64,000 nucleotides of DNA, from assembly GCF_014199985.1 (NCBI RefSeq), contig NZ_JACHOS010000011.1, forward strand, positions 62,001 through 126,000, given 5' to 3'. This stretch comes from Methylorubrum rhodesianum. Lineage in GTDB: Bacteria > Pseudomonadota > Alphaproteobacteria > Rhizobiales > Beijerinckiaceae. The notes under the pieces were generated by a model, which saw nothing but the letters and a program-made list of their open reading frames with translations, had not been told where the DNA came from and made no database searches. This document shows positions 26,457-35,057 of the stretch, piece by piece; the first letter of the stretch is position 1, and each line of letters starts with the position of its first letter. Made by a program: the position numbers and the translations under genes.

Positions 26457-26491
26457 CGCGGATCAGAACCCGAAGCCGCATCAACCCGATG

Positions 26492-27058
26492 TCAGGCCCG
26501 CATCGCCTGCGGCCCGACGATATCGAGCGGCGGCGTGAAATCGCTCGCCCGGCCGCGCATCGCCTCCGGCGGCTCCGGGAAGCCGCTGCGGTTCCCGTAG
26601 TCGCGGCGGACCCTCTGCGTGGGCCGGAGCGGCGCCTGCGATAGGTTGCGGGCGCAGACGACATCGAGGGCGGTGGCGCCGGCCAGCGCCATGAGCGCGA
26701 TCATTGCGTTGCCCCGGCGCGGGTTGGTCTCTTCCAGGGCCGGAAGCACCGTCGCGATATCGACGGCATCGCCCCCGACCCGCCCCCAGATCCAGGGTGT
26801 CGCATCCTCCGAGCCGAGGATGCCGACACCGGTGACGATCTCCCGCAGGCCGTAGGCGTGGATAACAGGCGTCAGCTCCGGCTTGCCGAGCCAGCGGGCG
26901 ATCGCCGCCCCTCCGGCGATCTCGGCGGCGCCGAGGCCGAGGGAGAACCAGCCGAGTCCCCGAGCAAGCCCTTCCGTCGCCGGGTCGGGCCGTCTGCGGG
27001 AATCCGGCGCGATCCGGCGCAGCGTGGTGCCGTACGAACCGTCGCTGTCGCGGGACAT
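26492..27058 (-). CDS. Membrane protein, cyclase/dehydrase-associated membrane domain
   Basis: A 188-residue protein with about three to four hydrophobic helices (GLGWFSLGLGAAEIAGGAAI, VIHAYGLREIVTGVGILG, NAMIALMALAGATALDVV). This region resembles the membrane module that precedes a polyketide-cyclase (SRPBCC) domain in some Rhizobiales cyclase/dehydrase proteins, but the SRPBCC part is missing here and the last 45 residues are polar. It lies 36 nt downstream of the zinc alcohol dehydrogenase, and this pairing suggests co-expression. Function unknown. Confidence 0.72.
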   Translation of the reverse strand: MSRDSDGSYGTTLRRIAPDSRRRPDPATEGLARGLGWFSLGLGAAEIAGGAAIARWLGKPELTPVIHAYGLREIVTGVGILGSEDATPWIWGRVGGDAVDIATVLPALEETNPRRGNAMIALMALAGATALDVVCARNLSQAPLRPTQRVRRDYGNRSGFPEPPEAMRGRASDFTPPLDIVGPQAMRA

Positions 27059-27094
27059 GTCACCTCCGCCTTTCGAGACTGATCCGCGGGCCGG

Positions 27095-28267
27095 TCAGGG
27101 CCGCAGCACGACCTTGATGCAGTTATCCTGCTTGTCCCGGAACGTCCGGTACAGCTCCGGCCCCTGCTCCAGCCCGGCCCGGTGCGTGATGACGAAGGAG
27201 GGATCGATCTGCCCCTCCTCGATCCGGCGGAGCAGATCGTCGGTCCAGCGGTTCACGTGGGTCTGCGCCGCGCGGATCGTCAGGCCTTTGTTCATCACCG
27301 CGCCCATCGGCATCTTGTCGACGAGACCGCCATAGACGCCGGGAATCGAGAGGATTCCGGCGGGGCGGCAGACGTAGATCATCTCCCGCAGCACCGAGGC
27401 GCGGTCGCTCTCCAGCATCATCGCCTGCTTCACCCGGTCGAAAACCTGCTCGACGGCGCGGGGCGAATGCGCCTCCATGCCGACGGCGTCGATGCACTTC
27501 TCCGGGCCCTTGCCGTGGGTCAGTTCGTTCAGACGCTCGACCACGCTCTCGCGGCTGTTGTCGATGATGACGGCCCCGCCCGCCCGGGCCATGTCGAGGC
27601 GCTCCGGCACACTGTCGATGCAGACCACCTGCTTGGCGCCGAGCAGGATCGCCGAGCGCACGGCCATCTGCCCGACCGGGCCCGCCCCCCAGATCGCCAC
27701 GGTGTCGTAGGGTTGGATGTCGGCCTGCACCGCCGCCTGCCAGCCGGTGGGGAAAATGTCGCCGAGGAACAGCACCTGCTCGTCGGTGAGCGAATCCGGC
27801 ACCTTGATATGTGTCTTGTCGGCGAAGGGCACGCGGACAAACTCGGCTTGACCGCCGGGATAGCCGCCGGTGAGGTGGGAGTAGCCGAAAAGGCCCGCCG
27901 TGCCGTGGCCGAACACCTTGGCCGCCATATCGCGGTTGCGGTTCGAGCGCTCGCAGACCGAGAAGAAGCCGCGCTTGCACTGGTCGCACTCGCCGCAGAT
28001 GATCGTGAACGGGATGACGACCCGCTCGCCTTTCTTCAGCGTTCCGTTCAGGCCCCGGCCGGTCTCGACCACCTCCCCCATGAACTCGTGGCCCATGATG
28101 TCGCCCTTCTTCATCGCCGGGATGAAGTGGTCGTAGAGGTGGAGATCCGAGCCGCAGATCGCGCAGGACGTCACGCGAATGATGGCGTCGCGGTCGTCCT
28201 CGATCTCAGGGTCGGGAACGGTGTCGCAGCGGATGTCCTGGGTGCCGTGCCAGACGAGGGCCCTCAT
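27095..28267 (-). CDS. Zinc-dependent alcohol dehydrogenase family protein
   Basis: A 390-residue medium-chain dehydrogenase. The catalytic zinc ligands are C38 in CAICGSDLH and the GHE of DIMGHEFMGEV; the structural zinc site is CGECDQCKRGFFSVC. The Rossmann fingerprint is WGAGPVGQMAV. The overall pattern, including SNRNRDM and an extended insertion before the cofactor domain, fits the formaldehyde-dehydrogenase-like zinc ADHs that act on small alcohols or aldehydes with NAD. The substrate is not determined by sequence. It heads a two-gene leftward unit with a membrane-protein gene. Confidence 0.92.
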   Translation of the reverse strand: MRALVWHGTQDIRCDTVPDPEIEDDRDAIIRVTSCAICGSDLHLYDHFIPAMKKGDIMGHEFMGEVVETGRGLNGTLKKGERVVIPFTIICGECDQCKRGFFSVCERSNRNRDMAAKVFGHGTAGLFGYSHLTGGYPGGQAEFVRVPFADKTHIKVPDSLTDEQVLFLGDIFPTGWQAAVQADIQPYDTVAIWGAGPVGQMAVRSAILLGAKQVVCIDSVPERLDMARAGGAVIIDNSRESVVERLNELTHGKGPEKCIDAVGMEAHSPRAVEQVFDRVKQAMMLESDRASVLREMIYVCRPAGILSIPGVYGGLVDKMPMGAVMNKGLTIRAAQTHVNRWTDDLLRRIEEGQIDPSFVITHRAGLEQGPELYRTFRDKQDNCIKVVLRP

Positions 28268-28417
28268 CGGTTCTCTCCCAAGGATTCTTCTTCGAGCGGG
28301 CGCCGGATGCTTGAGCGCGCTGCCTGGATATCCACGGGATGGAGGGTTTTGTTTCAGCGCCGATCGACGATGTTCCGATCTGCTTTCAAATGATCGTTCG
28401 ACACCGTCACGCCGGCC

Positions 28418-29878
28418 TCACGCCGCCAGGGCGTGCGCCCGCCGGAGATCGTCGACGAAGGCTTGATAGGCGACTGTCTTAGCCGCCTCGTCGGGCAGGC
28501 GCAGGAGGTAGGACGGGTGGACCGTGATGAAGCCCTCGAACGGCCGGCCGAACTCGGCGGGGCCGCGGGCGCGGGTGATCGGGATCTGCTTGCCCGTCAG
28601 CGCCAGCACCGCGGTGGCGCCGAGCGCGACGACGAGCTTCGGCGCGATGAAGTCGAGTTCCTTGTCGAGCCACCAGCGGTAATGGCTCACCTCACCCGCC
28701 GTCGGCTTCTCGTGGATGCGGCGCTTGCCGCGTAGCGTGAACTTGAAGTGCTTGACCGCATTGGTCAGGTAGGCCTCGCGCCGGTCGATCCCCGCCTCCT
28801 CCAGCGCCCGGGAGAGAAGCTGCCCCGCCGGCCCGACGAAGGGCCGGCCTTGCTGGTCCTCCTGATCGCCCGGCTGCTCGCCGACGAAGGCGATCCGCGC
28901 GCCGACCGGTCCCTCGCCGAGCACCGCCTGCGTCGCACCGGGCACCAGCGGCTCCGAGCGGGCGATGATCGCGTTCAGGGCCTCCAGGGAATCCGGCTCG
29001 TCCTGGCTCATCCGCGCGACGGCGCGGATGGGGTCGCGCTTTGCCGGCATGGTCGGCTCCTTCTCGATCATCGCCTGGGCGCGGGCGCTCGCGGCCCGCA
29101 CCAGGGCGGGAATCGCCGCCGTCTCCGGCATGTTCCGCCAGTACTTCCGGGGCATCTCGGCGCGCATGGCGTCGAGGTTGAGCCGGGCCGGGTTGAAGGT
29201 GCTCTCGTAATAGTCGCGCCAGCCGGCCTCGAAACCATCGCCCTCGGGCACGTCCTCGCGGCGGCCGGGCGGGCCGAAGGCCAGCGCGCCGTTCCAGTGC
29301 GCGGAGCCTTCCGGCGTGAGGATCGACCACGTCAGCGCGCGGAAGCGATCGACGAAGAAGGGCGCGGCGGCCTCCAGGATGTGGTGGTCGGGCTCGAACC
29401 ACGCCGCGAAGCGCTCCCGCCCCTCCCCCGGCACCCGGCGGAAGCGCAGGAAGGCGTGCATCTTATGCAGGTCGCGGCCGATGGCTTTGCGCATCCGGTG
29501 CAGGCGGTGGACGAGCGGATCGCTCGCGACCTCCATCAGCGCCCGCTCGCTGGCGAGCACGCGCCAGATCAGGGCGTAGAGCAGGCCGTAGCGTTCGGGG
29601 TCGCGGTGCGGCACCACCATCGGGATCAGCTCGGTCACCGCCCGCGGGAGCCGCAGCGGCGGACCGTCGGCGGGGGCCGTGTCCGTGCCGAACAGGCTCG
29701 GGGCTTCGGTCTGCCAGACGACCTGTTCGGGCGGTACGTTCGCGGCGATCAGGCGGCGGGCGGCCGCGCGGAATCCGGTGAGATCCGCGCCCGGTGCGAG
29801 GCTGACGACGTGGATGCCGCCAATTTGCCCTCCCCCCGCGCCGGGGAGCGGATTCCGCACGTGCGGCGCCTCTCCCAT
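28418..29878 (-). CDS. UdgX-type uracil-DNA binding protein fused to DUF4130 domain
   Basis: A 486-residue two-domain DNA-repair protein. Residues about 20-270 match the TIGR03915/DUF4130 SAM-associated repair domain. Residues about 290-486 are a family-4-like uracil-DNA glycosylase with motif A GEQPGDQED (333-341) and C-terminal HPSYLLRLP. The loop GKRRIHEKP with His389 is the UdgX hallmark: in UdgX this His forms a covalent bond to the abasic sugar after uracil removal, so the enzyme stays cross-linked to DNA. The ATG overlaps the stop of the upstream radical-SAM gene (ATGA), its standard partner. The assignment is strong; the biological role of the pair is still open. Confidence 0.93.
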   Translation of the reverse strand: MGEAPHVRNPLPGAGGGQIGGIHVVSLAPGADLTGFRAAARRLIAANVPPEQVVWQTEAPSLFGTDTAPADGPPLRLPRAVTELIPMVVPHRDPERYGLLYALIWRVLASERALMEVASDPLVHRLHRMRKAIGRDLHKMHAFLRFRRVPGEGRERFAAWFEPDHHILEAAAPFFVDRFRALTWSILTPEGSAHWNGALAFGPPGRREDVPEGDGFEAGWRDYYESTFNPARLNLDAMRAEMPRKYWRNMPETAAIPALVRAASARAQAMIEKEPTMPAKRDPIRAVARMSQDEPDSLEALNAIIARSEPLVPGATQAVLGEGPVGARIAFVGEQPGDQEDQQGRPFVGPAGQLLSRALEEAGIDRREAYLTNAVKHFKFTLRGKRRIHEKPTAGEVSHYRWWLDKELDFIAPKLVVALGATAVLALTGKQIPITRARGPAEFGRPFEGFITVHPSYLLRLPDEAAKTVAYQAFVDDLRRAHALAA

Positions 29879-31089
29879 CAGAACAGGCTCAACTGCTCGG
29901 CCGGCTCGGCGAGCTTCATCCGCAGATCCAGCCGGTCGGTCAGCGTGGTCGGACGGAAGTCCTCGGCGATGAGGAACGGCCGGGCGCGCTTCAGCCCCGA
30001 GGTCAGCCGGGCCACGTCGTCGAGGCGCAGACGCCCGTGGCGGCGGGCCTTGATGATGGCATCGACCGCCCGCGCCCCGAGCCCCGGCACCCGCAGCAGC
30101 ATCTCGCGGTCGGCGCGGTTCACGTCCACGGGGAAGCGGTGGCGGTTCTTCAGCGCCCAGGCGAGCTTCGGGTCGATGTCGAGGGCGAGCATTCCGTCAT
30201 CGGCCGCCCCGGCCACGTCGTCGGGGGAGAACTCGTAGTACCGGATCAGCCAATCGGCCTGATACAGCCGGTGCTCGCGCCGCAGGGGCGGCGCCTGCGG
30301 CGGCAGGGCGGAGGACGCATCGGGGATCGGGCTGAAGGCCGAGTAGTAGACGCGCTTGAGCCCGTAGGTGCCGTAGAGCAGAGCGGACTTGCGGATCATC
30401 GCCTCGTCGGTGGTGGCGTCCGCCCCGACGATGACCTGTGTCGATTGCCCGGCGGGCGAGAAGCGGCGGCGCTCCTCCTTGGCCTGGACGATGCGCTCGC
30501 CGATCTGGCCCATCGCTCCCTCGATCGCCGCGCCGTCCTTCTCCGGCGCGAGACGGTTGAGGCTCGCCTCGGTGGGCAGTTCGAGGTTGATCGAGAGCCG
30601 GTCGGCGTAGAGCCCCGCCTCCTCGATCAGCCAGGGGCTCGCCTCGGGGATCGACTTGAGGTGGATGTAGCCGCGAAAGCCGTGATCGCGCCGGAGCTTC
30701 TTGGCGACGCGGGTCAGCATCTCCATCGTGTAGTCGGGCGAGCGGATAATGCCTGAGGAGAGGAACAGTCCCTCGATGTAGTTGCGCTTGTAGAACTCGA
30801 CCGTGAGCGTCACGACCTCCTCGACCGAGAAGCGCGCGCGGGCGACGTTCGAGGAACGGCGGTTCACGCAATAAGCGCAGTCGAACAGGCAGTAATTGGT
30901 CAGCAGGATCTTGAGCAGGGAGACGCAGCGCCCGTCCGGCGTGTAGGCGTGGCAGATGCCGGCGCCCGTCGTCGAGCCGAGCCCGTCCGCCCCCGCCTTG
31001 CGCTTGGGCGCACCGGAGGAGGCGCAGGAGGCGTCGTATTTGGCGGCATCCGCGAGGATGCGCAGCTTGCGCGCGAGCTTCTCGTCCAT
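29878..31089 (-). CDS. Putative DNA modification/repair radical SAM protein
   Basis: A 403-residue radical SAM enzyme (TIGR03916-like) predicted to act on damaged DNA. The [4Fe-4S] motif is CxxxCxxC in NYCLFDCAYC (C67, C71, C74), followed by the SAM-binding region SSGIIRSPDYTMEM. The C-terminus carries a helix-hairpin-helix module (VNRADREMLLRVPGLGARAV, about 305-325) for DNA contact. The ATG at 31089 begins the conserved MDEKLARKLRILADAAKYDASC block; the longer in-frame reading adds nothing conserved. It is co-translated with the UdgX/DUF4130 gene. Confidence 0.92.
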   Translation of the reverse strand: MDEKLARKLRILADAAKYDASCASSGAPKRKAGADGLGSTTGAGICHAYTPDGRCVSLLKILLTNYCLFDCAYCVNRRSSNVARARFSVEEVVTLTVEFYKRNYIEGLFLSSGIIRSPDYTMEMLTRVAKKLRRDHGFRGYIHLKSIPEASPWLIEEAGLYADRLSINLELPTEASLNRLAPEKDGAAIEGAMGQIGERIVQAKEERRRFSPAGQSTQVIVGADATTDEAMIRKSALLYGTYGLKRVYYSAFSPIPDASSALPPQAPPLRREHRLYQADWLIRYYEFSPDDVAGAADDGMLALDIDPKLAWALKNRHRFPVDVNRADREMLLRVPGLGARAVDAIIKARRHGRLRLDDVARLTSGLKRARPFLIAEDFRPTTLTDRLDLRMKLAEPAEQLSLF

Positions 31090-31149
31090 CGAACGGAAGA
31101 TGAACACCCCCGCGGCCGGATCAATGCGGCGCGTTGCCTTCCGCACCGG

Positions 31150-31183
31150 AAAAGCGCCCTCCCGCCCTGGAACGAGAGGGCGC
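31150..31183 (-). terminator. Intrinsic terminator downstream of osmC-like gene
   Basis: gcgccctc (31154-31161) pairs with gagggcgc (31176-31183). In the leftward direction the stem is followed by TTTT (aaaa at 31150-31153). It lies 9 nt after the OsmC stop and should insulate the radical SAM gene, whose start is 60 nt further on. Confidence 0.8.
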
Positions 31184-31191
31184 GGTCGGAC

Positions 31192-31623
31192 TCAGTCCTG
31201 GACGAGCGTCTTGTCGAGGGTGATCTCGGCGTTGAGCAGCTTCGAGATCGGGCAACCCTTCTCGGCCTTGCCGGCGAGTTCGTCGAACTTCGCCTCGTCG
31301 ATGCCCGGGATCACGGCCTTGAGGGTGAGGGCCGACTTCGTCACCTTGAAGCCGTCGCCGTCCTGCACCAGCGTGACGACCGCCTTGGTGTCCAGCGACG
31401 TCGCCTTGAGCCCGGCCGACTGGAGCTGGAAGGCCAAAGCCATGGTGAAGCAGCCGGCATGCGCGGCGGCGATGAGCTCTTCCGGGTTGGTGCCCGGCTC
31501 GTTCTCGAAGCGGGTGTTGAAGCCGTAGGGATTGTCCGAGAGCACGCCGGACTGCGTCGTGATCTTGCCCTTGCCGGTCTTGCCGTCGCCCTCCCAATGG
31601 GCGCTTGCGTGGCGGTCGGTCAT
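31192..31623 (-). CDS. OsmC-family organic hydroperoxide reductase
   Basis: A 143-residue thiol peroxidase of the OsmC/Ohr family. The two redox Cys are C58 in AAAHAGCFTMAL and C124 in KAEKGCPISKLL. The Arg that activates the peroxidatic Cys is probably in GFNTRFENEPGTNPEELI, with Glu49 of the same segment. The sequence fits OsmC (GTNPEEL) better than Ohr. It acts in the cytoplasm on fatty-acid and other organic hydroperoxides. It is a single-gene unit with its own terminator. I saw no EcfG site upstream. Confidence 0.93.
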   Translation of the reverse strand: MTDRHASAHWEGDGKTGKGKITTQSGVLSDNPYGFNTRFENEPGTNPEELIAAAHAGCFTMALAFQLQSAGLKATSLDTKAVVTLVQDGDGFKVTKSALTLKAVIPGIDEAKFDELAGKAEKGCPISKLLNAEITLDKTLVQD

Positions 31624-31709
31624 GCTGTCGTCCTCGTCGTCGTGAGCGGAGGTGATCCCCGCGTGGCCTCCGACGTGGTGCGGTCAGCGAGCCTGTCGAG
31701 GGGGCTCCC

Positions 31710-32336
31710 TCACTCTCCACCGAGGGATGCCTCGTCCTCGCTCGCGTATTCCTGCTCGACGTCGTCCGCCTCCCCGGCGATCACGGTCCTGGCGAGGGCG
31801 TAGGAGAATCCCGCCCGCGCCATGGCGGCGAGGTCGCGCTCGCGGTTGACCTCGCGGGTGCCCGGCCGGCGATAGGGCCCGAGACGGCGGCGGCGGGCGT
31901 AGGCGCGGGCCGCGGTCGCCTCGGTATCGGCTTCGCCCTCCTCGGCGCCGGCCGCATCCTCCCGCTCGTCGGCAAGGGTCGCCGCGATCGTCGCCGCATC
32001 GATCCCCTTGGCGGCGAGCCGTGCCTGCGCCTGACGGGTCGAGGTGCCGCGCCGCCTCAGGCCGCGCAGGCGGGCGGCGGCGAAGCGCGCGTCATCCACC
32101 AGTCCGGCCCGCTGCGCCCGGGCCACCGTCTCCTCGATCAGCCCGGCATGCGCACCCGGATCCTCGTCGCGGGAGCGGCAGCGGCGCTCGATGCGGCGGA
32201 CCAGCACCCGGCGCAGCATTTCGGAGGAGGCGCCGTAGCGGTCGAGGTAATGCGTCGTCACCCGCTCCAGCCACGCGGCGGTGACCGGCGGCTCGGGCCG
32301 TGCTTCGCGTCGGTTTGAAACGGTTCGGGCGATCAT
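31710..32336 (-). CDS. recX: Regulatory protein RecX
   Basis: RecX binds RecA filaments and modulates recombination and SOS. The 208-residue protein shows the tandem three-helix repeats of the family: LERVTTHYLDRYGASSEMLR, then GLVDDARFAAARLRGLRRRG, GTSTRQAQARLAAKGID and a C-terminal unit ending GFSYALARTVI. An insertion of acidic residues (about 125-140) is present. recA is not adjacent; stand-alone recX genes are common in Rhizobiales. It diverges from the TAXI-type gene with a 44-nt gap. Confidence 0.88.
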   Translation of the reverse strand: MIARTVSNRREARPEPPVTAAWLERVTTHYLDRYGASSEMLRRVLVRRIERRCRSRDEDPGAHAGLIEETVARAQRAGLVDDARFAAARLRGLRRRGTSTRQAQARLAAKGIDAATIAATLADEREDAAGAEEGEADTEATAARAYARRRRLGPYRRPGTREVNRERDLAAMARAGFSYALARTVIAGEADDVEQEYASEDEASLGGE

Positions 32337-32380
32337 TCGTTCTTCACGATCCGGACAGGTTTTCGATTCATGAATCTTGG

Positions 32381-33841
32381 ATGGATCGCACGCGATTTCG
32401 AGAGCTCCACCGTCGCACGGTGGCTCGGCTCATGAGGCGTGAATGGCTCTACGTGCTGCTGGCCCTCGGGTTCGCGGCCGTGGCCGGCCTCGTTGTGTAC
32501 TTTTCCCGCCCCACGCTTCTCACCGTGGCGGTGGGCCCGCGCGACGGTGTCGAGGCGGGGCTGATCGAAACTTATGCGCGGGCCCTGACCCGCAATCACG
32601 AAGATGTGCGGCTCCAGGTCCTGCCCTTCGACGACGTGCGCGACAGCGCCGCCGCGCTGGAGCGGGGCCGGGCCGACCTTGCCGTGGTGCGGCCCGACGT
32701 GAAGCTGCCGGATAACGGCCTGACCCTCGCGATCCTGCACGACGAGGCGCTGATCATCGCCGCGCCCGAGGCCAACGAGATCGAGAGCTTCTCCGATCTC
32801 TCGACCCGTCGCCTCGGCGTCGTCACGCGCCACGAGGCCGACCTGCCGGTGCTGTCGAGCCTGCTCGACTTCTACGACTTCAAGGCGGCTCCGGAGACCG
32901 AGGCGCTCGGCGGCGAAGCCCTCGCGGCCGGCCGTATCGGCCTCGTACCGCTCAAGGCCAGCGAGATCACCCAGGCGCTGGAGGCGAAACGGGTCGATGC
33001 GGTCGCGATCATCGCCGCCCCCACCGCCAAGCCGGCCCAAGCCATGCTACGCGCGGTCGAGGCGGCCTCGCCGGAGCGCAAGGTGACCCTGGTCAGCGTC
33101 CCGGACGGCAAGGCGATCGTGCAGCGCGTCCCGGCGCTCCAGCCGGTGACGCTCTCGGCGGGCACCTTCGGCGGACGGCCCAAACGCCCGGAAGAGGATG
33201 TCGAGACCGTCGGCGTGTCGTACCGCCTGATGGCCCGCGGCGCGGTGAGCCGCATCGCCGTGGCCTCGGTGGTGCAGCACCTGTTCGAGTGGCGCTCGCG
33301 GCTCGCCGCCGCCGCACCGATCGCCCAGCAGATGAAGCCGCCGGACTACGACACGACCGTCACGGCCACGAGCGCGCAGCTTCCCAACCATCCCGGCGCG
33401 GTGGACTATTTCGAGCGCGAGCAACAGACCTTCCTCGACCGCTACGAGGACTGGATCTACCTGTTTGCCTTCTTCGGCGGCACGGTGGGTTCCGGCATCG
33501 CGTGGCTCGGCCAGCGCCTCGCGCGCAAGCGGCGCGAGCGCATCGACGTGATCCTCGATCGCCTGCTCGACATCCTGGCCGAGGCCCGCGAGGCGCAGTC
33601 GGCGGCCGCCCTCGACGCGCTGACCCGCGAGACCGACGCGCTGATCGCCGACGTGGTGCGCCAAGCCCGCGAGCGCAGTATCGATTCGCGGATGATCAGC
33701 GCGCTGATCCTCGCCATCGACGCGGTGAACGGCGCCCTCGACGACGGACGCCGCGCCTTCGAGCCCGGCGCCGATCCGAGCAACGGCAGCCGGTCGCGCA
33801 CCGCGCGGCTGCTGTCGCTGAGCATGCCGGCGGCGGAGTAG
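32381..33841 (+). CDS. TAXI-family solute-binding protein, membrane-anchored
   Basis: A 486-residue protein with an N-terminal anchor (WLYVLLALGFAAVAGLVVYF, about 22-41), a periplasmic TAXI-type (TRAP-associated, immunogenic) binding domain (about 45-345; TVAVGPRDGVEAGLIETYARAL), a second membrane span (WIYLFAFFGGTVGSGIAWLG) and a charged cytoplasmic tail. No TRAP permease genes are adjacent. The second span and cytoplasmic helices suggest a sensor or signalling role rather than transport. A GTG at 32300 is in frame but would lie inside recX; the ATG at 32381 is preferred, and a further ATG at 32432 is possible. Confidence 0.8.
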   Translation: MDRTRFRELHRRTVARLMRREWLYVLLALGFAAVAGLVVYFSRPTLLTVAVGPRDGVEAGLIETYARALTRNHEDVRLQVLPFDDVRDSAAALERGRADLAVVRPDVKLPDNGLTLAILHDEALIIAAPEANEIESFSDLSTRRLGVVTRHEADLPVLSSLLDFYDFKAAPETEALGGEALAAGRIGLVPLKASEITQALEAKRVDAVAIIAAPTAKPAQAMLRAVEAASPERKVTLVSVPDGKAIVQRVPALQPVTLSAGTFGGRPKRPEEDVETVGVSYRLMARGAVSRIAVASVVQHLFEWRSRLAAAAPIAQQMKPPDYDTTVTATSAQLPNHPGAVDYFEREQQTFLDRYEDWIYLFAFFGGTVGSGIAWLGQRLARKRRERIDVILDRLLDILAEAREAQSAAALDALTRETDALIADVVRQARERSIDSRMISALILAIDAVNGALDDGRRAFEPGADPSNGSRSRTARLLSLSMPAAE

Positions 33842-33846
33842 GCCGC

Positions 33847-34902
33847 TCAGACGTGACCGGCATCGAAATTCGGAATCGCCCTTCTCATGTACTGATCGAA
33901 GAGAGGCACCGTAAATTCGGTATCGCCATGAGCGGGAGAATAGATCATACCCTTCTTGATCAATGCGCTTCTGGTCGGCGCAACGGATTGCACCTTGACG
34001 CCGAGCAAGTCTGCAATCTCTCCCGACCTCTGCTTGCCTGCTCCGAACTCGGCCAGAGCGCGCATGTAGCGCTTCTCAGATGGCGTGCAGCGCTCAAAAC
34101 GCATCTGGAAGAAACTTTTATCCAGTTCAGCGATCGCCAGGGCATCAGCGCGCTTGGCCGTTTCTTCCGTGATGATACTCGTTTGGGATATATTCCAAGC
34201 AACATATCCCCACTGCTGCAAGAAATACGGGTAACGTTCCGTAATCTTCAGAATATGGTCGATCGCACGATCCTCGAAACGCGCTCCCTCGCTCTTGACC
34301 GGCTCCTGAATGGCCTCAACAGCATCCAAAGTCTTCAACGCGCCGATGTCGGGAAAATGAAACAATCGTTCGGCGTAGGATTTCGAATTTCCGGCTAAAG
34401 CGCGAATCTGCGGGAGGCCTGCACCGATGACGATCAGAGGAAGATTCTTCTGATTGACTTTGTGGACGCTCATAATGAGGGCACTGAACTCCTTTTCCGA
34501 GAGATACTGCAATTCGTCGATCAACAGGGCGACGGGCTTCGAAGCTGCCTTTGCCGCCTGGGCAACGGCGACGATTAGATCAGGGAAGTCAGCTTCGATG
34601 TTTCCGCTATCGGCAAGCCCTTCCTCGGCATCAATGCTCAGTCCGAAATCGATATCGCTGATGTTGATGCGCAGTCCGTTCAGAAATCCCTTGAGACCGC
34701 GAAGTCCCCTCCGGGCCAGGTCCTTCGCGTTCTGAACGTGGCTGAGGCTGTACAGGATCGATCGCAGATGCGGCGCCAGGAGTTCGGGCAGGCCCTTCCC
34801 CTCATGCGCCTCGACGAGCGACGCTTTGCACCCGCTCTCGGTGGCCATCTCCTCGAACCGGTTCAGCAGAACGGTTTTCCCGACACCGCGGAGACCGACC
34901 AT
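33847..34902 (-). CDS. AAA-type ATPase, N-terminally truncated by amber codon
   Basis: 351 residues remain open from the ATG at 34902. The protein begins directly at the Walker A loop (GLRGVGKTVLLNRF, residues 3-16), has Walker B in VALLIDELQYLSE and a sensor-like VIGAGLPQI, and ends in a winged-helix segment. In-frame sequence before the ATG encodes a family-like N-terminus but is separated from it by TAG at 34912-34914, four codons upstream. The ORF has much lower GC than its neighbours, which suggests recent transfer. Such ORC/ATPase_2-like proteins are common in bacteria but their role is poorly known. The fragment could be made by internal initiation or the gene may be dead. Confidence 0.75.
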   Translation of the reverse strand: MVGLRGVGKTVLLNRFEEMATESGCKASLVEAHEGKGLPELLAPHLRSILYSLSHVQNAKDLARRGLRGLKGFLNGLRINISDIDFGLSIDAEEGLADSGNIEADFPDLIVAVAQAAKAASKPVALLIDELQYLSEKEFSALIMSVHKVNQKNLPLIVIGAGLPQIRALAGNSKSYAERLFHFPDIGALKTLDAVEAIQEPVKSEGARFEDRAIDHILKITERYPYFLQQWGYVAWNISQTSIITEETAKRADALAIAELDKSFFQMRFERCTPSEKRYMRALAEFGAGKQRSGEIADLLGVKVQSVAPTRSALIKKGMIYSPAHGDTEFTVPLFDQYMRRAIPNFDAGHV

Positions 34903-35034
34903 GATGATGCTCTAGGTCGGTCGCCCGGCGGCCATGCGCTGGATGGCAATCGTGCCCTCTTGGATCAGATCCGCACGTCCGGCCAATTCGGGGGGCGGCG
35001 TGCCAGCCCCGGGCGCATAAGGATTGCGCACCAC
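34903..35034 (-). pseudogene. Severed N-terminal segment of the AAA ATPase gene
   Basis: Reading leftward from GTG at 35034 gives an open frame with RNPYAPGAGTPPPELAGR, then QEGTIAIQRMAAGRPT, the conserved lead-in found before the Walker A of this ATPase family. It stops at TAG (34912-34914), and SII-M then continues in the same frame into GLRGVGKT. One base change from a sense codon (for example AAG or CAG) would explain it. The position of the true start (35031 or 35034) is an estimate. Confidence 0.65.
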
Positions 35035-35057
35035 ATCTATATTGAGCGACCTTATGT

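Noticed and set aside
28340..28380. Possible EcfG promoter (ggaac on the minus strand) upstream of the zinc alcohol dehydrogenase
   Set aside because: The -35 element matches, but the sequence at the correct spacing reads aaac rather than cgtt, so the -10 element is missing.
32300..32380. GTG at 32300 as the start of the TAXI-type protein
   Set aside because: It would overlap the first codons of the divergent recX gene and add 27 residues with no export signal character. The ATG at 32381 is more reasonable.
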